Shown here piece after piece: positions 1 through 11,400 of a stretch of DNA of 64,000 bases. The stretch is from Holothuria scabra (lineage: Eukaryota > Echinodermata > Holothuroidea > Aspidochirotida > Holothuriidae). The translations under genes were made by a program, and so were the position numbers. The stretch covers positions 13,410,001 through 13,474,000 of the forward strand of contig CM074184.1 in the NCBI GenBank assembly GCA_037179385.1, read 5' to 3'. How positions within the stretch are numbered: position 1 is the stretch's first letter; every line of letters begins with the position of its first letter. A model generated the notes under the pieces. It saw only the letters and a program-made list of their open reading frames with translations, was not told the DNA's origin and did no database searches.

Positions 1-2120
1 GGTTACAGCTTATTCTTTCCGCACTAGCTGACCACAGCTGATTATGAGACCACCATCACAAGCATACAGTGGCAATACTGTGAATGCTTTGTGTCAAACC
101 AGCTGTAACATAAAGAACCAGGTTAAATAGCCTGCATATGTGTGCAAGATAAGAACTGAACACACAACCAAGCACGCTGCTGTTAGTGCAATAAATAAAC
201 AACTAACCGATCTGCAGGCAAAATGAACTCGGCCCTAAAAAGCAGCTTTAAACATAACTTCCCTATATCAAAATGCAGGTAGGTAGGTATGAATGCTCTC
301 CTCCAAAGCAATCATACACCAAAATTTCAGCCCCAAATCTTCAAAAATGAGGAAGAAGAGGATTTTTGTTAAAAAGTTGACGCCATCTGCCTCATTTGGT
401 TACCTCACACATGTGTACATGTGTGCGCTAAAAACTGCGTAGCTATCATCCTAATCTCAAAACTCATTTTGCATGAACTCATTTTCTGAAGGCTACGCGC
501 CGAATAACAGTGGTGCTCCGTTTATAGAAAGTCTTTTGGGAAGGGTTGCATATTTCAAACGGAGGTCCTTAATCCTACCCCTTGGCTTGTTTTCCCTATT
601 CCATTCCTTATGCTGAGCACCAAGCACAACAGCAGTAGGTTTTATCTGGTTATGGGATTCTTATGTATTTAATGCTTGATGTTAAACAAGCCGCACACTT
701 ACAAGACTTTGCACACGGCAAATCGGATCTCCAACAATCATGTAATGTGCTTGAGATAACCACTGTGATTGGCAGTTTCAAGACCAGTTTTAAGTCGCGC
801 CGACTTCAGTCGGGAAGAACCAACATAACCAATCACAGTTGAAGCGACGATCGAGTTAAGTTGTGTTGTGCAAAGTCGAGAAGTGTGTGGCTGGCTTTAG
901 GAAGTACACTTCTAACTACTCTTTGGCTTTTACTTGTACTTCCTTCCACTCTCATACAAAGTACTATTTTAAACTGTCTTTGTAAATCTTGAGGAGAGAA
1001 TCAAATAAACAAAATGAAAATCTATCTAAGCCTCCTATCTAGTGTGGTAATCAAGTTTTCAGATTATGAATCCAGTGATCCCAGATTGACCTGTCATGAC
1101 TGACCCCAGATGATCTCTAATCTCCACCAAAATCAGTAAGGACTATCTTCTCATCCTAGCACATTTTAAATACTACATATGAAACCTAATTTAGAGATTC
1201 GGGTCTTGAAATATTCATTAACAAGCTTTTTAGAGTTTGACTCATGTTGACCCCAATGTCCTTTGACATCCACCAAAACCTCTCCATAAACACACCAGCA
1301 CGACTGCATTGGTTCCTCTTTCATCAAAACCTATAAGAGGGTAGATCAACGGTCCAAAAGAATCACTGATGAGTTGAATATCCCTGGCCCATCTACGAGA
1401 ACATAACCAAAACCCTTCCATACTCACTAAGAATATAATTGAGAATACTGCCTCTGACATGCAAAGTGGTGTGCCCTAAATCTTAAAATTCTAATCCTTT
1501 AAATTTGAAGGTGAAACTCAATAGACGAATCCGGACAGAAGGTGATAGCATGATATCAGTGTGCCATAACTGTGGTCTATAACCTTTTAATCTTTCAATT
1601 TCTTTGTTTACCTGTATCCTAGTACACTAAATTGTACCTTGATTTCTTGAATTTTAGTGAATATGGGGGTTTGAAATTCATGTAGACAATAAACAAGATG
1701 ATTTTATTCTGATGGACCCCACTAATGGCTGCCTGCAGTCACTGAACAGAAGCAATGGATTTGTCTATACAACTCAGTGAAATGGATCACATTGCAAATT
1801 TATACCTACATGATGTACACACGCGTGACTATCATTTTTTCAAATCCACTCCTATACGTTAGGGTCGTAGAATAAGCCTATGATACTTCCTGTCTGCCGT
1901 GACAGGCGACTTAAGGGGGACTGAACATATTAGCACAATATTTGACACCAAAATTTAACTTTAACCATATTTGAGCTTAATCTTGTCATCCAGCTAACAC
2001 TATATAACATATTTGTGTTGGTGGGTCATTAATACTCATCTAACTAACTAACCCTTTCTCTCCAAATGAATTTTTCTCTCTTGCTCTTCTCCAAAATGCT
2101 GTTCCTCTCATACTCCTAGT
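1..2120. other. Intergenic, mostly unassigned
   Basis: No coding region recognised. It contains a partial SINE (579-642) and one diverged plus-strand copy of the DR1-bearing repeat near 1210-1300 (GTCCTTTGACATCCACCAAAA). A short stem, CTGTGATTGG near 761 against CCAATCACAG near 830, may mark a small foldback. Confidence 0.5.
579..642 (-). repeat. SINE body fragment
   Basis: On the plus strand it reads CTTGGCTTGTTTTCCCTATT then TGCTGAGCACCAAGCACAA, matching the SINE bodies at 26120-26257 and 17800-17932 and the reverse of 4400-4550. Head and tail are missing. Confidence 0.6.
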
Positions 2121-2123
2121 GAG

Positions 2124-2421
2124 GACTAATCCTCTCACCCCAAACTACAATTTTTGTAGGGGTTTACCAGAATTCTGAATTGGCTCACCTTTTCAACTGA
2201 CAGCTAATTCAAACAATGCAGAGTACCAAAGCTTATATTACACAGCATGAACTGTACTGAGAGCATTTTATTATTCATTTTGAGCTTTTTTATACTCACC
2301 CTGAAGCAATAAACTGAAATTGTGTATGGATGAGGATGAATTTCAGACGATTGGAGGAGGGGCTTAAGTAAGAAGGTTACGAGGCCTGGTACTGTTTGGG
2401 GTGAGAGAATTGGTCATTTAA
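2124..2421 (+). mobile_element. TTAA MITE family 1, copy A
   Basis: About 300 bp, homologous to copies B, C and D. The left end (AATCCTCTCACCCCAAAC) has lost its TTAA; the right end keeps GTTTGGGGTGAGAGAAT and TTAA at 2418-2421. The internal stretch ACAATGCAGAGTACCAAAGC is shared with B and C. Confidence 0.75.
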
Positions 2422-2500
2422 GGTAAAGAAGAGCACTTTGCAAATATTTTATAGCCCTGACTGAGACTGACACATTTTAAGAGATCCCTGCCACAAGTTT

Positions 2501-2790
2501 TTAAAGGGCCAATCCTCTCACCTTAATTCTTGTGAGGGTTAAATTCTCAAATGGCTCAGCTCTTTGACTGACAGCTAGTTCAAACAATGCAGAGTACCAA
2601 AGCTTATATTACACAGCATGAACTGCATTGAGAGTGTTTTGATTATACACAATGAGCTTTTCCATACTCACCCTGAAGAAATCAGCTGAGATTGTGTCTG
2701 GGTGAGGATGAATTTCAGACAATTGTGGGAGGAGCTTAGGCAAAAAGGTTAGAACTGGTACTGTTTGGGGTGAGAGAACTGGGTCTTTAA
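2501..2790 (+). mobile_element. TTAA MITE family 1, copy B
   Basis: 290 bp bounded by TTAA at 2501-2504 and 2787-2790. Terminal inverted repeats are AGGGCCAATCCTCTCACC at the left and the reverse complement of GGTGAGAGAACTGGGTCT at the right. It lies in tandem with copy A. No coding capacity. TTAA target duplications are typical of piggyBac and Kolobok transposons. Confidence 0.85.
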
Positions 2791-3480
2791 GATTGATGTA
2801 ATGTCTTTCAAATGCTTATCTAACAAATTTCATATTCCACACAAAGGCAAGCCAGATCATTTCTACTGAAATAAGACTTAATTATCCAAAACTAACTTTC
2901 AAGGATTTCAAAATGTCATTGGTTGTTGAAATGTTTCTATTTACATAATGAACATGACATGTTTAAACATTTTTACACAATGAAAATCAAATTACTTGCA
3001 GTAAAGAGTGGATTCTGTATTTCCACAGAAGTGAATCATTCAAATTATGTACTTCCTGAACTGTTCATCTGTAAATTTTTATTTATCAGAAATTCAAAAT
3101 GTCCATTGATATGATACAATAATAAACATTTATTCACTTAATATCTTTCTTTGATGTGAGGAAGTCAAAAATACATAATTAGGCAAAATGCATACATCAG
3201 TAAGTATTTTCTTCCACAAAGTGTGATTTCTAGCTCACAGCAAGACCAAAATAAGGATATGTGGTGCAAATTATGGAACAACCCTATACCACAAGCAGAA
3301 GAGTTTAACTTTGACACCAATTTAGCTGTACTAACCTTGACTGAATATTTAATGCCAAAATATGTGAAGTATAGCTACTGTTCTGGTATTAACAACAGTT
3401 TGACTTGTTTAAGATCACTCTAACCAGAACATACAATCTTCACGGAGCACGGAGTAACAAAGTCATATGTACTTAAGATC
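2791..3480. other. Unassigned intergenic sequence
   Basis: AT-rich; short open frames only, with no recognisable motif. Confidence 0.4.
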
Positions 3481-4044
3481 TTAAAGGGAAGGTTTCAGCA
3501 AAAATTTAATTTTCACATGTGAAAGAAGAACCAAATCTAAACAGTGTGGTGAAAGTTCTATTCAAATCGGACATTTATTTCTTGAGATATTGGAAAATGA
3601 AGTCAGTAGATTTGTGTTCAAATGTGAGTTTGAGGGCAGCAGAGCTTTTATCACTTCCTCACATTGACAAGGAATGCTTTGTTTCACTTTGTTTTATCAG
3701 ACTGTTTTGTTGACCTTGAAGTTAATAGGAATAGGACCTCCCTGTAGGGGATGCAAAGTTTGTAAAGTTCTCATGCCACTTATGCAATCACATTTTAATA
3801 ATGTGTGATTGTTGAGGAGAAAATCAAGTCTGAAGTTCAAAGAAAAACAAAAGACTGTGCTCCAATGTGGGGACGTGATGTCATATTTGCTTGCTTCAAG
3901 TTCACCTTTTGCTGAATATGCGACAACTTTGCTCATATCTTGAGCACCACACATCGGATTTCAATACAAATTTCACCAAAATGCTAAGAATGAGTACCCC
4001 TCTAACATACCAAATCCTGTTGTGACCTCAAACCCTTCTTTTAA
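3481..4044 (+). mobile_element. TTAA element family 2, copy 1 (uninterrupted)
   Basis: 564 bp flanked by TTAA (3481-3484 and 4041-4044). Imperfect inverted ends are TTAAAGGGAAGGTTTCAG and, reverse-complemented from the right, TTAAAAGAAGGGTTTGAG. Homologous along its length to 31865-32753, which carries an insertion this copy lacks. Non-coding. Confidence 0.75.
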
Positions 4045-4129
4045 CATTTGAACTCTCACTACCTTGTGCATCAGACTTGAACATCAGAATTATACATGAA
4101 CCTTACTCACTAACCCTCAGCAAAATACT

Positions 4130-4550
4130 GCATGGTCAAGTAGTTAGAGCATCAGACTTGCAGTCTGGAGATTGGGAGTTTAAGACCTGGCCAGATCACA
4201 CCGAAGCAGTGGCACAGCCAAGGGGGTGGTTTTGGGGGTTAGAACCCCCCATGACCCAACCTTGCAATGCAAAAAACATCTTAAATAGCATTTTTTCTCT
4301 CTATCCTTATAGACTTTTCCCTTATTTTGTGTCCCAACCCCCCCCCCCTCCCATGACACCAAAACCACTCCCATGACACAATCCTGGCAACGCGCCTGCA
4401 CCTAAGACTTTAAAAGCGGAACCTACTGCCCTTGTGCTTGGTGCTCATCATAAGCAATGGAGTAGCAAAGCCAAGCCAGTGAGTTACAACTGGAAAAAAG
4501 GCTGTGGCCAGCTCGAACCAATTGGTTGGAAACTGGCCATAATGCTCCAT
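4130..4550 (+). mobile_element. tRNA-derived SINE, interrupted by another element
   Basis: The head resembles a tRNA gene: box A-like TGGTCAAGTAGTTAGAGC (4133-4150), an anticodon-arm-like CAGACTTGCAGTCTGG, and box B-like GGAGTTTAAGACC (4175-4187). The body TTGTGCTTGGTGCTCATCAT recurs elsewhere on the opposite strand. The 21340-21437 copy shows head and body joined directly, so 4206-4399 is an insertion. The SINE resumes at CTAAGACTTTAAAAG. Confidence 0.75.
4206..4399. mobile_element. CAGTGGCGTAGCC-family TIR element nested in the SINE
   Basis: About 194 bp. The left end is GCAGTGGCACAGCCAAGG; the right end reverse-complements to GCAGGCGCGTTGCCAGG. Both resemble the consensus CAGTGGCGTAGCCAGG seen at other sites in the window. 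The interior has C and T tracts and GGGGGTTAGAACCCCC. A short duplication (CACC) may flank it. Confidence 0.65.
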
Positions 4551-4570
4551 CTGACGTAACTCACTACCTT

Positions 4571-5243
4571 TAAGTATATACTTTAAACTGCAAATCAACA
4601 TTTGGTAATTAAATACTTTGTAATTTGTCACCTACATAGGCACCTTTCCACATAGCAATTTCAAAGAAATAGGAGGATCATTATAGTCAATAACTTTAAC
4701 TTAAGAGTATAACACATCAAACTTCTATCACATACATTTTCTTTCTTCTTGAAAAGGGTTTATTCTGGTAACTGTTGCCTAGATACATCCTGCTTTAAGT
4801 ATTGATGAAAGTTCATATGCTCCACCAAAAGAGCAGGATTCTTCGATTTCAATATTGGTTTTCACCATGTTATAAATGACATACTTAGACCTGGGCACTA
4901 AGTTTAACTAACTGACATACTTAGAGCTATACCCTTTGTAAATGTCTCATTTACAAGCAAGGTTTCTCAAACAATTTGGTACATACACAATAAAAATCTT
5001 CACCACAATCAAGATGTTCCTTAACATCCAACACCCTAACCCACCCTACCTCCCTAGTCCAACTGGGACCCCCACCTTCTCCTACAAAAAATAAGGATGC
5101 TGCTCCCTATAAATACCCAATTCCAAAATCCAGACAGTTGCCGAACATGAAAATGTACAACACATTGAAATTTTGCAATAGACCATGAATGAACTTTTCA
5201 CAAATGTGAAAGTGTAGTGACCTTGGGCAAAACAATTATTGAT
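4571..5243. other. 3' flank of IFT70
   Basis: No gene recognised. May include distal 3' UTR if the AATAAA at 4759-4764 (minus) is used. Confidence 0.35.
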
Positions 5244-5249
5244 TTTAAT
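5244..5249 (-). terminator. Candidate IFT70 polyadenylation signal (ATTAAA)
   Basis: ATTAAA on the minus strand lies about 66 nt past the stop codon and is followed by GT/T-rich sequence. It is the second most common animal poly(A) hexamer. A canonical AATAAA lies further away at 4759-4764 and could be a distal site. Choice not proven. Confidence 0.35.
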
Positions 5250-5314
5250 CATCTTTTTCTTAATATATTAAGCTCTAACACAGAACTATGCTCACACCAA
5301 ATGTCAGAGATAAT

Positions 5315-5439
5315 CTAAATGAGTTCTTTAAACAGACTTTTAAGGATTCTAGCCTGATAGCAAACGGTATTCTTTCCTTCATGTAAAGGGTCTTCTTCCA
5401 GAGGTTGTTCAACAACTGCTTTTACATCTTGTCCATATG
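5315..5439 (-). CDS. IFT70: IFT70 coding exon 15 with stop (residues 607-647)
   Basis: Completes a split Ser codon, then YGQDVKAVVEQPLEEDPLHE, GKNTVCYQARILKSLFKELI and TAG at 5317-5315. The EQPLEE and GKNTV blocks align with human EQPLEEERMHVGKNTV. The chain stops about four residues short of the human end (YEIIGWNI). Acceptor TATCTTACAG; 125 nt. Confidence 0.93.
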
Positions 5440-8400
5440 CTGTAAGATACAAAACACAATTCTCTATCTAATGTCCAATGGCAAAATTTAATTATCACGG
5501 TTCAATTTTCATGATTTCCTTTAGCCACTTGAAAATATCCCCTCTTTGCATTAGCTGTACCAGGAATATATCAGCATACCAAATCATTCGAAAGAAACCA
5601 ATAGGGATTTCGCAAGTAATTAAGATTTAGCCATAAGTTCAAAGGTACCAGCATCTGCTACACCTGGCAGCCATGCATGCTTACTCAAGACTGGAGAGTA
5701 ATATTGACTGTATCAACAAACTATATGAGAACACAAGTAACATCATATTGTGATGCAAATGATAAAATGGTGCCATACTACTTGCAAAGCATTTCCACTT
5801 GTTTTTATTCTTTTTCTCCTTTATGGTCACCCTGATGATAATCACTTCTGAGCCTGTGATAGCTGAAAGTCAAACGACTGCTTCTTGAGACAAATTTCTT
5901 TGTTTAGTTCTATTGAATAATAAATCTATGTGTCTTTGTAATCCTATTTGCATCCACATTTATTTTGTGTTTCCTCAGCTTCCATGTAGCCAGGAATTTC
6001 AGCATACTGTATAAATAGAAAATTACCAGCAATATCATAGAAATTTTAAGTTCTACTTACATTCACACTGTTCTAAGAAATGGATACAGTCATGGACGAC
6101 ACTATCACGCAGCATAATCATGTGCTTCGCCATGTTCTCCAGCAGTGATAAGAAGCAGCGTTTGGCATAAAACCAAGTATCTGTCCCAAGCTGTGGGATG
6201 TCAAGAACAGAATAGCAATAACTGTTCAAAAAGATCCTCTTTAACTTCAATGGAAATCATTTACACCTAAATGTGGATCAAATGGTTATTAATCAAGTGG
6301 GTTTTTTTTAAATTAAGGTTCTTGCCATGAAGCAACAAGATGTTTTATTTCACAAGCTCCTAAAATATTCATAAATGCTTTGCAACTAGGTTTAATTTTG
6401 TTTAGTTTTACATGTATAAGTAAAATACTTCACATGGCGCATCACCAGAGGTGCCCAACAGGTTCAGTCTCATCTCTCCAGAGAGTACATAGATCCATGC
6501 CCATATGAGCTTGTAGGGCTGTGACTGTGAAACAATTAATCACTAAACCATCGCATGTGGAATAAACGTTTAGAACAAAGCTACAAGCCATTAATCGCAA
6601 AACCTGTTTTTGACAGTTTTTATCCAGTTGTATACTCCTGATGATCCCTGGTTTTTGTTAAATGGAACATACTGGGCATATTTGAACCTTGAAGGCTTCA
6701 AAGTTTCAGTATAATTTGATTTTACCATGCGAGATAACAACTATTATTTCTGCATTACATTCAGTATCAATCACTACATGCTGAAATTATTTTTTGCAAT
6801 AACGTACTAGCAATTAATTGCTAAACGATCGCAAATTCTTTACCTTAAACGTTTATTTATTTTGCTAAATGTTCACAGCCCTATGAGCTTGTAATTTATT
6901 AACTGCTATATGTGTAGAATCCTTAAATGGAGATACCAGAGTCTAGAAGAAGATGATGTAAAGGAGCTTAAATAAATGCCAATCTAATTCAGATCCCACT
7001 CATTAACATCAAAAGCCCACTTAATTTCTGAAGTCAGAGATTTGAAAATATTTTGCTAGATGTCATGGATCAATTAACTCACCCTCTTAGATTTATAAAG
7101 CTTAGCAAAAGTGACATCTTGAAGATTTTCATCACAAACATCTCTCTCTCTGCCATTCTAGCATATCTTTTCCATGAACAGGGAATACATAAACTAATAA
7201 TCAGTAAACCGTAAAATTCACATGCAGGTTATGGCTGTTTTTGAACACAGTAAATGAGGATATTATCATTCTGAGACAACAGATCTTTTAAAATATGGCC
7301 TTTTTCATACCACTTTATCCAGAAGATATTATGATTACTAAATTGAACAGCTGTATTGTTCCACAAAATTTTCTCATAGCAATTGACACTATATGAATCA
7401 CAAACCACTGTAAATTAAGTCATAACCAATTTCATTAATAAACTTATTATTGATCTTTATCAAATTAGTTACAGACTCAATTCATTTCACAAATGGCCAT
7501 TATCTAAAACTTTAAAAAATAAAGCAACAATAATGACATTCTCACCTTTTGTTTGTATGGCTCTAAGCTCTTGATGACCCTTGATATACCAAACTCATAG
7601 TTTCCTTTGGCACAGTATAGAGTACCTATAACAAGGTTGACTATGCAAAGGTGATAAATCTTTTTATCAGGTTCATCATATGATATTTGTTCCTCTTCCT
7701 TTTCAATCTTACGCATCAACTCCTCAGCCTGCAGGAGAATAATATATGTACTGACTTTTACTGGAGGTTATAAAGTCTCCATGGTGCTCCTAAAGGCTTG
7801 AAAAGGACTTACTTAAAGGTGTAGGAATTACATATGTAAATAAGGGGTAAAAAAAGGTGAAGCAGATTGACTTTTTAATAGCTTTTTGTTAAAGTACCAT
7901 CCGTTATCTATATCCAGATGCTACACCAATCATTAAACCATTTAGGCTATTAATACATTAGGAAGATAGTTGCTTTTGAACTCTTTTAAGCACATACCTG
8001 GCAAATCAGGTACTTGGACAGGGACCCTTTATTAGTATCAATTACAGCTGGACATTACCTAAACATGAAAAAGCTAACTTAAGGAAATTAACTGTTCTGT
8101 TAGCAGAAGCAAATAGTCTTCCTGCCCATTGATAGGGAAAAGCAGAGGATTATGTATGGGGGACTATTGTTTTGAAAGTGGTTTGGAGACTACATTAATC
8201 ACCATATGTAAACTTCAAGATTTGTCCATCTAATGAAGGCACCACTGACACCACCACCACAAAAACAACAATTCAAGCAATTAAGTGAAAAATAGAGCAA
8301 ACTCTTACACAGGGTACTTGGAAAAGGCAAGCACAAAATACATGGCAGAGAACAAAAAAGTAAAATTGTACTTTAAGTAATGCTAAACAAATGAATTTTG

Positions 8401-11400
8401 CGGCAAATTTGAAAATGTTAATACTCTAAGCTGATGATAGGGAGAAGGAAACTGTTTTACATGACATTGCAAGAAATATAAACTATTAGTTATTTTTTTT
8501 TTATTCAAGTGAGACATAGTGCCTGCCATTACAAGAACAAGGCACACAATACCAGTGGCTTCTAGACACCTGCTGAATGGCTGAACATTGCTAACTTAAC
8601 CACAAGGATCGATAAAGATGATTAACGTTCAGGCAGAAAAGTTCGTTGATAAATGACTGGTACTTTTACTCAGTAAATCTCACATTGCAAAATTGGTTCT
8701 GTGAGTTGAAAAAGAGAAGATTTATTCTTTACCTCTTCATTCTGGCTAGTCATGATGTATGACACACACAGATTGGCTAAAACTATGGCACTGACATTCA
8801 GTATCTGAAAAAAAAGAGCAATGTTGGATTATGTCCTTGTGCTGAAATCTTATGGAACTATTGAGTTAAATTACCATTTAGACACAAAACAAAATACAAG
8901 AGATATTTGATTCTTAATCATTAATTTCTAAATGAATCAAATTTGCCTTCGTGACATAAACTGTGCTGTTTAGTGTTATATTACATATATAACACTAGAT
9001 GGACCTGTTACGCAAAAGGTCAAATCCGCCAATACAAACAGCGAACACAAAAGCAATAAAATACATGCAATTATATTTCCCCTTTTGGCTTTGAGATATA
9101 TATAGGCACAATCTTTCCATAGGCTATAAGTCGTAAGTGTTAGCACATACATGTATGTTAGCTGGTTTGCAGTGAAGTAATCCCATAAAGATTATGTGTA
9201 GAACCAAACTTGGTATAGAGTCCTATGCATTCTAATATAAAACAGTGTGTAAAACATGGAGGAGGAATGGTTTTTCTCACATAAAGATACTTCTCCTAAC
9301 AGGTATGGTTTTTATGCCATATTTCCCCCCCCCCCCCACCTATTCCCAACTTATAGATAGATATATGATATAACACAAAAGCAGCCAGTTCGGGGAAATC
9401 AATATACTCCCAATCAGGGTTATCATCCGACCATTTTGAGAGCTGAGTAATTTCAGGTCACTGTCCTGAGGGGCGGAGTCTAAGGGGGATCACTGTCCTA
9501 CCTCCCCATTGAAAAAGTTTTGCAGGTTGGAGAGAGCTTACAAAAAGAACGAGGAATTATCACTCAATTCAGAAGAAATCTAAGAATTTTATTCAGTTAC
9601 GGTATGAAATTTACGACTGTCACATGTAGTTTTGTATTCTTATATAAAACTGTGTAAACCCTTAAAGGTCTAACAATATTCTCCTCCTTTGAACAACTTC
9701 CCTTTAATGTTAATTTCTTCATGTTTTTTATATGTCCCCCAACCCGCAATTAAACATATTTAGTTCTTATTCCCTGATATGATAACAGAATACCTTTGTC
9801 TTGATTACGTGTGTGACTTAAGCATTCTAAAATTTTACCATTTCTGAAAAAATCAGAGGGACTACCACATTTGATCAAATGTAATACATTTGATGCAATA
9901 CAAGTAAGACCTTAAAGAGCCCATGAAATGACTCAATGACAACGATTTGGAGTCATTTTCTGACACTATCTATCAACAAAAAAAGAAGTTATCTTAAAAA
10001 ATTCTGCCCCTCAAAAGAGAAATGCTCAAGTGAAATGGTACTCCTTTCAGCACAACAGTTGAAAAATGAAAAAGATTTAAAAGTGCATTGAACCAAGAAT
10101 GACATCATCACAGGAATGCAATTTCACAGTGTGTGTATTATAATGCTATGTTTAAGTGACATTTTGCACACAGACTGCATAGCATGAGACTGGTACTGGC
10201 CAAATAATTTCTCAATTATATCTGAAGAAAGTCCCAGTATAAAGCCAAAAATACATCAATAAAAGTTTGAAATTATCACTCCCAATTCCTCAAAAGAGGA
10301 ATTTTGCCATTATTCAATCAAACTGTCCCATTCATGTTAGGCCTATCAGTTTGAAATTTTGGTTCCAGCAATCTAGTCGATCTATGACTTAACAACAATT
10401 CTTTCAACCAGAAAAAGTGAACATTTTAACTCTCATTCAATCAGATTGTTGACATCTCACCCAGATTCCTTTGAAAGACATCCCTTCCAAGTAACTTTGT
10501 CACAAACTTTAATGTGGAAATCATACAATGGATTTTGTACTAGCATAGACTTCAAAATGCATGAAGTTGAAATAGTGCCTTCATGCCAACTTTTGATAAA
10601 AAAGGAATACTTCCTGAAACAACCAAAATATCCGCTAGTTTCTTTTCTTATTATAATCACTGTTCCTTCTCTTTGAACCAAGTCAAATTGCAGCATTAAG
10701 CACATGCATTCAAAACAACACAGAACTTGCTGGTAGTATTTAAGCCACTGTGCAGAATGGTATACAGTATTGCATATGGGCCTGTGGTATGAGGGGTTCA
10801 TTGCTTCCTCCCCAATAAAAAATAATAGTTACATAACACTGGAGGGCAAATGGATGCAGTTACGTCCCCCAGGAGCCTGAGGTATTTTTCAGTGTGTACA
10901 ACCTCTTACCAGGGGAACTTCCAAACACTTGTATGATGTATACCAAACAAGTTTCCCTGCTAGTTGGCTTATGGAATATTGAGAAGTCACAAAACTCCAT
11001 CTGTTGAACAGGGGTATTCCTAGGTGTTGAAACCCCCTTTTTCAGTAGTTTTGTGAAGCAAACCTTATGATTAGGTTTTGTAATAATAATTTGTTGATTA
11101 AATCAATCATTTTAGGCCATCTATACATGGTAAGATTCTGTAACATCAACAGAGCAGGGTATACTCCAAGTGCACTACAGTACACACTGTGAAGTTGGAT
11201 TCCTGTGATGGTGTCATTCTTGGTTCAACACACTTTCACATTTTTCAGCTGTTGTGCTGGAAGGGATACCATTTCACTTGAGCATTTATCTTTCGTGGGG
11301 TGGTATATATTAAAATCAATGCTTTTTTGTGGTTGATAGAGAGTGTCCAAGAATGACCCCAAATCATTGTTACTAAGTCATTTCATGTTTATTTTGATGT

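Noticed and set aside
4130..4200. Functional tRNA gene
   Set aside because: Boxes A and B are degenerate (GTTTAAGACC for GTTCRANNC), the acceptor stem does not pair convincingly, and it is joined to a repeated SINE body.
10457..10801. 114-codon minus-strand open frame inside the long-TIR element as a transposase
   Set aside because: No DDE/D signature or DNA-binding motif, and too short.
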